DNA of 50,997 bases from Ignavibacterium sp. (GTDB lineage Bacteria; Bacteroidota; Ignavibacteria; Ignavibacteriales; Ignavibacteriaceae): contig JANWVQ010000004.1 of assembly GCA_025056745.1 (NCBI GenBank), forward strand, positions 1-50,997. Direction: 5' to 3'. The translations under genes and the position numbers were made by a program. Below, piece after piece: positions 16,803-25,822 of the stretch; the first letter of the stretch is position 1, and every line of letters starts with the position of its first letter. A model generated the notes under the pieces. It was not told the origin of the DNA. It was given only the letters and a program-made list of their open reading frames with translations, and made no database searches.

Positions 16803-17131
16803 TGGGATTCTTTGACATATTAAAATTAATTCTACCTTTACTTCTATTAATTGGACTTTTGTATGGATTATTACTTTTAGTTAAGCGAATTCAATTCAAA
16901 GGAAGCAACATATCTAATTCAAACATAAAAGTAATTCATACTTTGGTTCTGATGCCGAAAAAGTACTTGAGCTTTGTTAAAATAAATAATAAGGTTTTTG
17001 TTTTGGGTTTAAGTGAACAAAGTATTTCTCTAATAAAGGAATTAGATTCCAGTGATTTTACATTAAGTAATGAATCTGAACAGAGTTCTGCAACTTTTAG
17101 TGATTATTTCAAAAACTTGATTAAAAGATGA
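16802..17131 (+). CDS. fliO: Flagellar export component FliO
   Basis: The 109-residue protein has one membrane segment (about 7-26), then a short basic stretch and a cytoplasmic beta-rich part (VIHTLVLMPKKYLSFVKIN, VFVLGLSEQSISLI), which is the FliO pattern 'L.....L.....G....LGV....I..L'. FliO assists assembly of the FliP ring. The place between fliN and fliP, with one-base and 4-base overlaps on either side, supports the call more than the weakly conserved sequence. Confidence 0.85.
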   Translation: MGFFDILKLILPLLLLIGLLYGLLLLVKRIQFKGSNISNSNIKVIHTLVLMPKKYLSFVKINNKVFVLGLSEQSISLIKELDSSDFTLSNESEQSSATFSDYFKNLIKR

Positions 17132-17895
17132 AACAATTTTTTTTTATTGGACTGGTTATATCTATCTTATGTTTAACTTCTTCAGTATTCGCTCAGAATA
17201 ATCAAAGTTTAACATTTCCAATTCCAAAATTAAATGTAGAAGTTGGAACATCTCAGAGTGGTCAAGATGTAGCAGTAACATTGCAAATATTACTATTGAT
17301 GACAATTCTTGCTCTTGCTCCTTCAATAGTAATAATGACTACTTCTTATCTCAGAATTATTATCGTTTTTCATTTCTTAAAGAACGCACTTGGAACCCAA
17401 CAAATGCCTCCTGGCCAGTTGCTCTCTGGTATTGCCTTGTTTATAACATTTTTTGTTATGGCTCCAACTTGGAATGAAGTAAATCAAAAAGCAATTAAAC
17501 CTCTGATGGATAAGGAAATTTCAGTTGAAGAAGCATACAACAGAGGAATTGAGCCTATAAGAAATTTTATGTTCAAACACGTTCGAGATGAAGATCTAGA
17601 GCTATTTATTTCAATGGCTAATATGGAAAGACCGAATTCACGTAATGATCTTCCCACTTATATTATAGTCCCGGCTTTTGCCTTAAGTGAATTAAGAACT
17701 GGTTTTATAATTGGATTCTTTTTGTTCATTCCATTTTTAATGGTTGACTTAATTATCTCGAGTATTTTAATGTCGATGGGAATGATGATGTTGCCACCAA
17801 TGTTGGTTTCTCTACCATTCAAAATACTTTTGTTCATATTAGTTGATGGTTGGAATTTAATTGTTGGTTCATTAGTAAGGAGTATAGTTCAATGA
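17128..17895 (+). CDS. fliP: Flagellar export gate protein FliP
   Basis: FliP is the core of the type III export gate. The 255-residue product has an N-terminal signal peptide (to about FA-QN, residue 22), four membrane segments and the signature SYLRIIIVFHFLKNALGTQQ with MPPGQLLSGIALFITFFVM. The end, SIVLMSMGMMMLPP-type (here SSILMSMGMMMLPPMLVS), is also typical. It overlaps fliO by 4 bases and fliQ by 4. Confidence 0.96.
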   Translation: MKQFFFIGLVISILCLTSSVFAQNNQSLTFPIPKLNVEVGTSQSGQDVAVTLQILLLMTILALAPSIVIMTTSYLRIIIVFHFLKNALGTQQMPPGQLLSGIALFITFFVMAPTWNEVNQKAIKPLMDKEISVEEAYNRGIEPIRNFMFKHVRDEDLELFISMANMERPNSRNDLPTYIIVPAFALSELRTGFIIGFFLFIPFLMVDLIISSILMSMGMMMLPPMLVSLPFKILLFILVDGWNLIVGSLVRSIVQ

Positions 17896-18161
17896 CAGAG
17901 CAAGTAGTTATAGACGTATTATCTGAAGCATTTTACAGTTCATTTTACATATTGCTTCCAATCCTTGGCGTTGCTTTAGTTGTTGGAATTTTGGTATCAA
18001 TCTTTCAAGCAGCTACATCAATTCAAGAGATGACTCTTACTTTTATTCCCAAAATATTGGTTACTGCAATTACAGTTATTTTAATTCTTCCTTTTGCTTT
18101 GGATATAATGATACCATTAACAAAAAAATATTTTACAATTTTTATAACGCTAATTAAATGA
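17892..18161 (+). CDS. fliQ: Flagellar export gate protein FliQ
   Basis: The 89-residue product has two membrane segments and the family line LVVGILVSIFQAATSIQEMT then LTFIPKIL. The start at ATG 17892 overlaps the fliP stop (ATGA) and gives the canonical length; a longer frame from 17850 would add 14 residues inside fliP without support. Confidence 0.95.
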   Translation: MTEQVVIDVLSEAFYSSFYILLPILGVALVVGILVSIFQAATSIQEMTLTFIPKILVTAITVILILPFALDIMIPLTKKYFTIFITLIK

Positions 18162-18931
18162 TGATTAATGTCGCTGATTTCATTTTGCTATTTTTAATAT
18201 TCTTGAGAATTTCCTCAACAGTAGTTGTTGCTCCGTTTTTCGGTAACAGGGGAATACCTGTAACAGTTAAACTTTTTATCTCATTAGTAATTAGCTATAT
18301 AATTTATCTCACAATTGATCGAAATCTAATACCACCAATTGAAGCAAATTGGACTTTATTCGTCTTCGCAATTAAAGAGGTAATAGTTGGATTAACAATT
18401 GGTTTTATGGTACAACTCGTATTTTACGCTGTTAATTATGCTGGTACATTAATTGGATTTGATATGATGTTGAGTATGGCGGAGGTTTTTAATCCTTATG
18501 AAGATATTCAATCAAATATAATAGGTGAGATGCTCTATTATGGAGCAATCATAATATTCATTTTAATAAATGGACATCACTATTTAATTCAATCTCTGAA
18601 TTACTCTTTCAAAGCGATTTCAATTGGAAGTTTTGCAATCTCAGAATCATTACATTTATTTCTGATCAAGATGACTGCAAGTGTTTTCGTTTTAGCAGTT
18701 AAAATAGCTTCACCAATATTAATTTCATTTTTTTTAGTAAACATCGCTGAAGGAATTATTTCAAGAATGATTCCTCAAATGCAAGTTTTCTTTGTTACTC
18801 AGCCATTAAAACTCGGGCTTGGAATTTTTATTCTAACTTTAACTATTCCATTATACATATTCTTGATTAAGAACTTACTTAAAGAATATGAAAAAAATCT
18901 TTACATATTAATTAACACGATGGGATCATAA
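18158..18931 (+). CDS. fliR: Flagellar export gate protein FliR
   Basis: The 257-residue protein has about six membrane segments. It shows PFFGNRGIPVTVKLFISL near the N-terminus and the central KEVIVGLTIGFMVQLVF, AGTLIGFDMMLSMAEVFNP, typical of FliR. It forms the gate with FliP and FliQ. It overlaps fliQ by 4 bases. Confidence 0.95.
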   Translation: MMINVADFILLFLIFLRISSTVVVAPFFGNRGIPVTVKLFISLVISYIIYLTIDRNLIPPIEANWTLFVFAIKEVIVGLTIGFMVQLVFYAVNYAGTLIGFDMMLSMAEVFNPYEDIQSNIIGEMLYYGAIIIFILINGHHYLIQSLNYSFKAISIGSFAISESLHLFLIKMTASVFVLAVKIASPILISFFLVNIAEGIISRMIPQMQVFFVTQPLKLGLGIFILTLTIPLYIFLIKNLLKEYEKNLYILINTMGS

Positions 18932-18932
18932 A

Positions 18933-20009
18933 ATGGCAGAGCACCAAGGACAAGAAAAGACTGAACAACCGACTTCGAAAAAGCTTGAAGACTCAAGACA
19001 AAAAGGTTTAGTTGCAAAAAGCATCGAAATTAATTCCTTACTAATTGTTTTTGCTGGAATGGTAACTATATTTCTTTTTCAAAATACAATTGCTAAAAAC
19101 TTTGCAGACTTTTCAATAAGTATATTTAGCTCTCTTGACATTTTACCATCTCGCTTAGGAATGATTCAAAATTATTTTATGGATTGGTATTGGTTTTTCA
19201 TCATTGTAACATTCCCGGTCATCATAGCAATTACATTAATAGCATTAGCAGCAAACATCTCCCAAGTCGGATTCAAAATTACTCCAAAGGCATTGGAGCC
19301 AAAATTTGATAAAATAAACCCTCTTAATGGATTGAAGAGAATGTTCTCAGGTCGAGCTCTTGTTGAGGTCTTAAAGACATTATTTAAATTTATTCTTATT
19401 TCAATATTCACTTATTTTGTTTTAAAAGATTTTATAACCTCATCTACCATTCTTGAAAACAGTGATATAAATGATATAATGTCTTTTATGATTGATTCTG
19501 CCTTCTCACTAATATGGAAGTTTGGACTTTTATACACATTATTAGCTGGTGCTGATTTCGCTTATCAACGATATAAATTCAGAAAAGATATGATGATGAC
19601 AAAAGAAGAAGTTAAAGAGGAATTAAAACAGACAGAAGGTGATCCAGTTATTAAATCAAGAATAAAAAGAATGCAATTGCAAGCTGCACGAAATAGAATG
19701 ATGAAAGAATTGCCGACTGCTGATGTTGTTATAACGAATCCAACTCACTATGCAGTTGCTTTAAGATATGATATGATGAAAAACAACGCGCCTGAAGTAA
19801 TTGCTAAAGGTGTTGATGAATTAGCACAACGTATTAAAAAAGTTGCAGCAGAGCATAATATTCCAATATATGAAGATAAAGAATTAGCTCGCGCATTATA
19901 TAAAATGTGCGACATAGGTGACACAATACCTCAACAATTATTCAGAGCTGTTGCACAAATTCTTGCTTACATTTATAGCTTGAAAAGGAATAAAAAGAAG
20001 AGTTATTAA
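18933..20009 (+). CDS. flhB: Flagellar export switch protein FlhB
   Basis: FlhB controls substrate class during export. The 358-residue product begins with EKTEQPTSKKLEDSRQKG, has four membrane segments and a cytoplasmic tail with the autocleavage site N269-P-T-H272 in VVITNPTHYAVALRYD. Cleavage after Asn269 is the switch read together with FliK. All key residues are present, so the switch should work with the large FliK. Confidence 0.97.
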   Translation: MAEHQGQEKTEQPTSKKLEDSRQKGLVAKSIEINSLLIVFAGMVTIFLFQNTIAKNFADFSISIFSSLDILPSRLGMIQNYFMDWYWFFIIVTFPVIIAITLIALAANISQVGFKITPKALEPKFDKINPLNGLKRMFSGRALVEVLKTLFKFILISIFTYFVLKDFITSSTILENSDINDIMSFMIDSAFSLIWKFGLLYTLLAGADFAYQRYKFRKDMMMTKEEVKEELKQTEGDPVIKSRIKRMQLQAARNRMMKELPTADVVITNPTHYAVALRYDMMKNNAPEVIAKGVDELAQRIKKVAAEHNIPIYEDKELARALYKMCDIGDTIPQQLFRAVAQILAYIYSLKRNKKKSY

Positions 20010-20011
20010 TT

Positions 20012-22060
20012 ATGCAAATATTTAATAAAAACACGGACTTATTACTTGCATTCGGTCTTATTCTGATTCTCGGACTGATGATAATCCCTTTGCCAGCAGC
20101 TTTGTTGGATTTCTTCCTTGCAATTAGTATTACTCTATCAGTTTTAATTCTTGTTGTATCACTTTTCATAAAGTCTCCTTTAGATTTATCAATATTCCCC
20201 GGCCTTTTGTTAATATCTACTCTTTTCAGATTATCATTAAATATCAGTTCAACAAGATTAATATTAATTGATGGATATGCTGGCAAAGTGATAGAGACAT
20301 TTGGTTCTTTCGTAGTTAGAGGTGATTATGTGGTTGGATTTATAATTTTCATCATTCTCGTGATTATACAATTTATCGTAATTGTTAAAGGATCAGGAAG
20401 AATATCTGAAGTTGCAGCAAGATTCACATTAGATGCGATGCCCGGAAAGCAAATGGCAATTGATGCTGATTTGAATACAGGTTTAATAAATGAAGAAGAA
20501 GCAAAGAGACGAAGAGAAAATATAGCAAGAGAAGCAGAGTTTTATGGTGCAATGGATGGTGCTAGTAAGTTCGTCAAAGGTGATGCTATTGCAGGTTTGA
20601 TAATAACCGCTATTAATATTATTGGTGGATTTATAATTGGAGTAGGGCAAAAAAATCTACCAGTAGTTGAAGCTTTACAACAATACACAATTTTAACAAT
20701 TGGTGATGGACTTGTTTCTCAAATTCCAGCTTTGTTGATTTCAACTTCTGCAGGTTTTGTCGTTACAAGAGATACATCAGGCGTTTCACTTGATTCAAAG
20801 TTCAAATTACAACTTTTGTCAAATCATAGAGTTTTGGGAATTGTGGCAATAACAATAACTATATTTGGACTTTTGCCGGGTATGCCTACAATTCCATTTA
20901 TATTATTGGGAATAATTTTAGGAATTAGTTCTTTTATTAAGAAAAAAGAATTACAAGAAGCTGCTGAAATGATAACTGAAGAAAAAACATCTCAGCCAGT
21001 TCAGGAAGAAACTGTTGAACAATACCTTCAAGTTGATCCAATTGAAATTGAAATAGGTTATGGCTTGATTTCACTTGTTGATGAAAATCAAGGTGGAAAT
21101 CTTTTTCAAAAGATAGCTGCTACAAGAAAATTCATAGCTTTGGAATACGGAGTGATTATTCCACCAGTTCGTGTCAGAGATAATCTTCAATTGAATCCTA
21201 ACCAATATCTGATTAAGATTAAAGGTAATGTTGTTTCAAGTGATGAAATATTCCCTGATCGATATTTAGCAATGAATCCTGGCGGAATTTCAGAAACACT
21301 ACAAGGAATTTTAACTAAAGACCCAGCATTCGGATTAGAAAGTTATTGGATAACTGATGAAGAAAAAGACAGAGCTGAAATGCTTGGATATACAGTTGTT
21401 GATGCTATCTCTGTGCTTTCCACAAATCTTCAGGAAACATTAAAGAAAAACTTTGATAAAATTTTAACTAGACAAGCAGTAAAACAGCTCTTAGATAACC
21501 TTAAAAAAGATTATCCAGCAGTTGTTGAAGAAATACAACCCGATAATTTGCCTTTAGGTACAATACAAAAAATTCTTCAGAATCTATTAAAAGAACTTAT
21601 TCCTATTAAAGACTTAGTTCAAATAATTGAATCACTTATAGATTATTCAAAAGTTACAAAGAACATTGATGTACTAACAGAATACGTGAGACACTCTTTA
21701 GGAAATACAATTGCAAATATGTATAAAGATTCAAATGGAATAATTCACGCTGCCTCAATTGGACAGGGACTTGAACAATACATAACTAAAGCTTTGCAAA
21801 GTCAAAAAGAGTCTGTTCAAACTTTAGGATTGACTCCTCAAATGTTAGCTGATATAAAAGCATCTTTAGAGAGAATTTTTGATAAATTCAATTCGTTAGG
21901 TTATCAACCGATAATAATTACCTCAGCCACTATTAGACCTTATTTTTACAGGTTGATAAATACTTCTTTCCCTGATTTCGCAGTTTTATCCTACACTGAA
22001 TTACCTTCAAATGTTGAGATAGAATTTATAGATAACTTGGAGTTAACAAATGCAAATTAA
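20012..22060 (+). CDS. flhA: Flagellar export gate protein FlhA
   Basis: FlhA is the large export-gate ring protein that docks chaperone-substrate complexes. The 682-residue product has eight predicted membrane segments in the first ~310 residues, the FHIPEP-family loop (TLDAMPGKQMAIDADLNTG, then REAEFYGAMDGASKFVKGDA) and a soluble C-terminal part. It overlaps flhF by 11 bases. Confidence 0.97.
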   Translation: MQIFNKNTDLLLAFGLILILGLMIIPLPAALLDFFLAISITLSVLILVVSLFIKSPLDLSIFPGLLLISTLFRLSLNISSTRLILIDGYAGKVIETFGSFVVRGDYVVGFIIFIILVIIQFIVIVKGSGRISEVAARFTLDAMPGKQMAIDADLNTGLINEEEAKRRRENIAREAEFYGAMDGASKFVKGDAIAGLIITAINIIGGFIIGVGQKNLPVVEALQQYTILTIGDGLVSQIPALLISTSAGFVVTRDTSGVSLDSKFKLQLLSNHRVLGIVAITITIFGLLPGMPTIPFILLGIILGISSFIKKKELQEAAEMITEEKTSQPVQEETVEQYLQVDPIEIEIGYGLISLVDENQGGNLFQKIAATRKFIALEYGVIIPPVRVRDNLQLNPNQYLIKIKGNVVSSDEIFPDRYLAMNPGGISETLQGILTKDPAFGLESYWITDEEKDRAEMLGYTVVDAISVLSTNLQETLKKNFDKILTRQAVKQLLDNLKKDYPAVVEEIQPDNLPLGTIQKILQNLLKELIPIKDLVQIIESLIDYSKVTKNIDVLTEYVRHSLGNTIANMYKDSNGIIHAASIGQGLEQYITKALQSQKESVQTLGLTPQMLADIKASLERIFDKFNSLGYQPIIITSATIRPYFYRLINTSFPDFAVLSYTELPSNVEIEFIDNLELTNAN

Positions 22061-23153
22061 AAAGTTTGTCGCACCAACTCTTAAAGAAGTTACAGATATG
22101 ATGAAAAATGAATTCGGTGCAGATGCTGTAATCCTCAGTACAAAAGTTATTGAAAAAGATCATAAAAAATTTTATGAATTAACTGCTGGTATTGACAAAA
22201 TTGTTGAGAAAAAAGAAAATCTTGATCAGAGCAAATTGAACTTTCTTCAAGAGCTTGAAAGAGTGTCAAAACAGTTGTCATTAAATAAACAAGAAAAAGT
22301 AAACTCAGGTAAAATAAAAGAAAAATATGGACAGAAGGGAAAAACTGAACTAAAAAATAAATCTGAAAAATCAATTGATCAGGCATTAAAAAAAGTTGTA
22401 GAAAATTTAAAGGACAAAGAAATCCAAAAGAATGTCATCGTTGCAATCATTGAGCAAATGAAAAAGTATAAGAATTTTCTCCAGGCTGATAATGTTGAAA
22501 ATTACGCTAAGACTTGCCTCAGTAGTATGTTACTAACAAAAAATTTTGACATAAAATCATCTCAAAAAAAAGTTGTAGCATTAGTTGGCTCAACAGGAGT
22601 TGGTAAGACAACAACAATTGCAAAACTTGCTTTGATTGCTAAAATGATAAACAAGTTGGATGTAGGACTTATTTCGATTGATACTTTCAGACTTGGTGCA
22701 ATTGATCAATTACAAAGTTTCGCAGATGTAAGTCAAATAGATTTAATGGTTGCTTATACACCAGAAGATATGAATTCAATAATGAAACGTTTTTCTAAAA
22801 AAGATATTGTTTTCATAGATACTGTTGGAAGATCTCAAAATCGTTTAGAGCAACTGAATCAAAATTTAGAATTTTTGAAAAAGATTAATGTTGATGATGT
22901 CTTTTTAGTTCTAAGTGCCACTTCATCATACAGAACAATTTTAGACACAGTAAATAAATTTAGAATCTTTAACTATAATAGTTTTATTTTCACAAAAATA
23001 GATGAAGCTCCTGTCCTTGGAAATCTAATCAATATAGTAACCAAAACAGGCATTCCAATTTCTTTTGTAACCAATGGACAAGTTATTCCAGATGATATAA
23101 TTGCTGCTGAGCAAGAGAATTTGGCCAATTTAATATATCACGGTAACTTATGA
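22050..23153 (+). CDS. flhF: Flagellar SRP-type GTPase FlhF
   Basis: FlhF is a GTPase of the SRP family that sets flagellar position and number. The 367-residue product has a basic N-terminus, a Lys-rich linker and the NG domain, with G1 GSTGVGKT (180-187), DTFRLGAIDQLQ and FIDTVGRSQ, and TKIDEAPVLGNL near the end. It begins MQIKKFVAPTLKEV, the usual start of FlhF (K-x-F-x-A-x-x-x-x-E). It is followed by its partner flhG with a 4-base overlap. Confidence 0.94.
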   Translation: MQIKKFVAPTLKEVTDMMKNEFGADAVILSTKVIEKDHKKFYELTAGIDKIVEKKENLDQSKLNFLQELERVSKQLSLNKQEKVNSGKIKEKYGQKGKTELKNKSEKSIDQALKKVVENLKDKEIQKNVIVAIIEQMKKYKNFLQADNVENYAKTCLSSMLLTKNFDIKSSQKKVVALVGSTGVGKTTTIAKLALIAKMINKLDVGLISIDTFRLGAIDQLQSFADVSQIDLMVAYTPEDMNSIMKRFSKKDIVFIDTVGRSQNRLEQLNQNLEFLKKINVDDVFLVLSATSSYRTILDTVNKFRIFNYNSFIFTKIDEAPVLGNLINIVTKTGIPISFVTNGQVIPDDIIAAEQENLANLIYHGNL

Positions 23154-23983
23154 TTGCTGGTCAATTAAAACGTGTAGTCGAATTATCTCAAAGTTATAAT
23201 GTTAGCAATCCCGAGATTAACTTTAATATTATTTCATTTATCTCTGGAAAAGGCGGCACAGGTAAGACAGTATTGTCATTGCTGACAGCATTAAACTTTT
23301 CAAGACAAGGGAAAAAAGTTCTTCTGGTTGATCTGGATTTAGGTTTTCCAAATATTCATCTGTTATTAAACCAACGCGCTGTTAAATCATTAGATAATTT
23401 TTGTTCTAAATTAAGTCAGCTTAGTGATGAAATAACTATTCTTGAAGAAAATCTTCACATTATTTACGGTTTATCAGAAAATCCATTAACATTTAATTCA
23501 TCCAAGTATATAATTAAAAACATACTATCTGAAATATCAAAGCTAAGTAAAAACTACGATTTTGTAATTTTAGATTTAGGTGCTGGGATTGATGAATTTA
23601 AGATTTGGTCCTTGGAAAAATCATTCACAAAAATTATTGTTTCGAATAATGAACCAAGTTCAATAATGGATGCTTATGCAGTCATAAAAATTTATGAAAA
23701 CATTAAAGGACCATCAGAATTTTTTATTACAATAAACAAATGCTCAAATTCTGAGGATGGAAAAGAAAGTTTCTTAAAGTTAAATAAAGCCGTTTTGAGT
23801 TTTTTGAAAAGCAAAATTGAATTATTAAGCATAATCTCTGAGAATGAACTTATAAAAAGTGCAGTATCAAATCAGAACTTAATTGAAGTTTTTGATAAAT
23901 ACATTATTAAAAATCAAGAAATTCAGCTCACTTGTCAGAAATTAGATAAATTTGTTCAACTGCACAATATTAACCAGTCCTGA
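23150..23983 (+). CDS. flhG: MinD-like ATPase FlhG (FleN/YlxH)
   Basis: FlhG counteracts FlhF and limits flagellar number. The 277-residue product has the deviant Walker A GKGGTGKT (33-40), DLDLGFPNIHLLL and YDFVILDLGAGID, as in MinD/ParA-type ATPases. The N-terminal helix AGQLKRVVELSQ resembles the FlhF-activating DQAxxLR motif. It ends operon II; no terminator is visible in the 101 bases that follow. Confidence 0.92.
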   Translation: MIAGQLKRVVELSQSYNVSNPEINFNIISFISGKGGTGKTVLSLLTALNFSRQGKKVLLVDLDLGFPNIHLLLNQRAVKSLDNFCSKLSQLSDEITILEENLHIIYGLSENPLTFNSSKYIIKNILSEISKLSKNYDFVILDLGAGIDEFKIWSLEKSFTKIIVSNNEPSSIMDAYAVIKIYENIKGPSEFFITINKCSNSEDGKESFLKLNKAVLSFLKSKIELLSIISENELIKSAVSNQNLIEVFDKYIIKNQEIQLTCQKLDKFVQLHNINQS

Positions 23984-24035
23984 ATTATCAATCTTAATTT
24001 AACCTCAAAAATCAATTCAAAATAAAGGTCAAAAT

Positions 24036-24050
24036 TGGTTTCTCTTTTGG
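24036..24050 (+). promoter_or_regulatory. Candidate -24/-12-like promoter of flagellar operon III
   Basis: TGG-TTTCTCTT-TTGG stands 34 bases before the start at 24085, again with TGG-N8-TTG spacing. The -12 position is GG in place of GC, as before flgB. Confidence 0.3.
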
Positions 24051-24084
24051 TATATCATTTGTGAAAATAATACAGGAGGAAAAA

Positions 24085-24321
24085 ATGAATAAAATCGTAT
24101 TAAACATAGGTCTATTGATATTCTGTCTCTCGATCATTTTTTTTAGTCAAAGACAGATGCCGATTGTAGAGGTTCTATACAAATCCTTGATAATATTTAT
24201 TATATCTACAATAATACTTTCTGTTGGCGCATATATTCTAATGAAAACATTTGAAAGCAACGAAGAAAAAAATAACAATGAGAAAACAAAAATTTTAGGA
24301 AATCAAAATGAGCAACTCTGA
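24085..24321 (+). CDS. Small two-TM protein upstream of fliA
   Basis: I do not recognise this 78-residue protein. It has two membrane segments (about 5-22 and 33-54) and a short charged tail rich in Glu, Asn and Lys. ATG 24085 is chosen because AGGAGG is 5 bases upstream; GTG 24061 would put the ribosome site inside the gene. It overlaps fliA by 14 bases and heads operon III. The role is unknown; co-transcription with sigma-28 suggests a role in flagellar regulation or assembly. Confidence 0.8.
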   Translation: MNKIVLNIGLLIFCLSIIFFSQRQMPIVEVLYKSLIIFIISTIILSVGAYILMKTFESNEEKNNNEKTKILGNQNEQL

Positions 24322-24943
24322 ATTATGGAGAGAATATAAAAATTCTCCGACTCCGGCATTAAAAAAACAAATAATTTTAAGATACCTTAATCTAGTTCAT
24401 TATGTTATCAGAAAATCAAATTTATCGACCAACTCAGTTCTAGATGAAAGAGATTTCTTTCAATTTGGAATTGAAGGGTTAAGTGAAGCAATTGATAGAT
24501 TTGATCCCGATTACGGTACCAAATTCGAAACTTATGCCATTCAGAGAATTAAAGGAAAGATAATTGATGAATTAAGAAAAGTTCAATCTAAAATTAAAAC
24601 TAATGACGATTTAAATAATTCCAATTCACAATATCCTCAAAACATTTCGATGAACAATCAAATTGAAGATGAAGATGGTGGCTATCAACTTTCCGAAGTT
24701 CTCCCTTTAGAACAAACAACTCAGGCACAAGAGGTTGAAGAAAAAGAAATGAAAGAGTTGCTCGTAAAAGCAATTAAAGATCTGAATGAAAGAGAAAGAT
24801 TGATCATTTCATTGTATTACTATGAAAATTTAAACTATCAAGAAATAGCTGAATTAATGAATATCACTGTTTCAAGAGTATCACAAATCCATTCAAGAAT
24901 ACTCAATAATCTTAAATCAAAATTGTTGGTTTACAATGAGTGA
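24308..24943 (+). CDS. fliA: RNA polymerase sigma factor FliA (sigma-28)
   Basis: FliA drives late flagellar genes. The 211-residue product has sigma region 2 (DFFQFGIEGLSEAIDRFDP, then YGTKFETYAIQRIKGKII) and region 4 (LNERERLIISLYYYENLNY, then QEIAELMNITVSRVSQIH). The length and the FxTYAxxRIxGxIxDxLR pattern are those of FliA/WhiG-type sigma factors. No anti-sigma FlgM is seen in the window. It overlaps the first HDOD gene by 8 bases. Confidence 0.95.
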   Translation: MSNSELWREYKNSPTPALKKQIILRYLNLVHYVIRKSNLSTNSVLDERDFFQFGIEGLSEAIDRFDPDYGTKFETYAIQRIKGKIIDELRKVQSKIKTNDDLNNSNSQYPQNISMNNQIEDEDGGYQLSEVLPLEQTTQAQEVEEKEMKELLVKAIKDLNERERLIISLYYYENLNYQEIAELMNITVSRVSQIHSRILNNLKSKLLVYNE

Positions 24944-25814
24944 AATAATTACAGATATTGCTGCAAAGAGAGAACTGGGAAATAAACTACTTTCTGGAAT
25001 AAGAAATTTACCACCAGTTCCATTTTTGATGCTTGAAGTTTCTAAAATGCTTGAAAATCCACGTGTTGGGGCATCGGATCTAAGCAGGGTAATTAGCAAA
25101 GATCAAGCAATGGTTGCAAAAATACTGACAGTTGCTAATTCACCTCTTTATGGTCTTCCAAGAAGAGTTTCAACACTTGAGTTTGCAATAGTGATTCTCG
25201 GTTTTGATCAAATTAAAAACATAATTGTTGCTTTCTCGATGATGGATGCATTCAGAACTTATGATGAAAGAAATTGGAATAAAAGAGCTTACTGGTTTCA
25301 TTCAATTATGACTGCAGTTGCATCAAAAAGAATTGCAGATGATCTAGGTTATAGGAAATCAGGTGAAGCATTCACAGTTGGATTATTACACGATTTAGGA
25401 ATAACAGTAATTCACAAATATTTCAATAACAAATTTCACGAAATTGTGGGCTTAGTTGAAAATCAAAAGATGAGTTATCTCGCTGCTGAAGAAAAAGTAA
25501 TGAAATTAACTCATCAAGAAATAGGAAAATTCTTAACTGAAAAGTGGAACCTTCCAGAAAGCATTGGTGATGGAATTTTATATCATCATTCACCATCATT
25601 AGCAATTGAAAATAAAGAACTCGCAGCTATTGTTCATTTGGCTGATTGTATGACTCAAAGATTTTTAATCGGTGATTTTGATTGGGATGAAAATATTATG
25701 CTTGATGTCGGAGTGATTGATATTCTTAATCTTGGTGATATTCAATACTTAGAAAATTTCATTGATAGTTACAAAGAACTTTTCAAAGCACAATTTGATT
25801 CAATTATTTTTTAG
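24936..25814 (+). CDS. HDOD-domain signalling protein, first of a tandem pair
   Basis: The 292-residue product is an HDOD domain (an HD-GYP-related fold without phosphodiesterase activity): LPPVPFLMLEVSKMLENP, DQAMVAKILTVANSPLYG, VILGFDQIKNIIVAFSMM, GLLHDLGITVIHKYF and TEKWNLPESIGDGILYHH. HDOD proteins act as regulators in signalling, often beside two-component genes. It is 8 bases before a paralogue. Its position right after fliA suggests a link to motility control. Confidence 0.85.
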   Translation: MSEIITDIAAKRELGNKLLSGIRNLPPVPFLMLEVSKMLENPRVGASDLSRVISKDQAMVAKILTVANSPLYGLPRRVSTLEFAIVILGFDQIKNIIVAFSMMDAFRTYDERNWNKRAYWFHSIMTAVASKRIADDLGYRKSGEAFTVGLLHDLGITVIHKYFNNKFHEIVGLVENQKMSYLAAEEKVMKLTHQEIGKFLTEKWNLPESIGDGILYHHSPSLAIENKELAAIVHLADCMTQRFLIGDFDWDENIMLDVGVIDILNLGDIQYLENFIDSYKELFKAQFDSIIF

Positions 25815-25822
25815 GAATAACT

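Noticed and set aside
24061-24084. GTG start at 24061 for the small membrane protein
   Set aside because: The strong AGGAGG lies after it and fits ATG 24085 with 5-base spacing.
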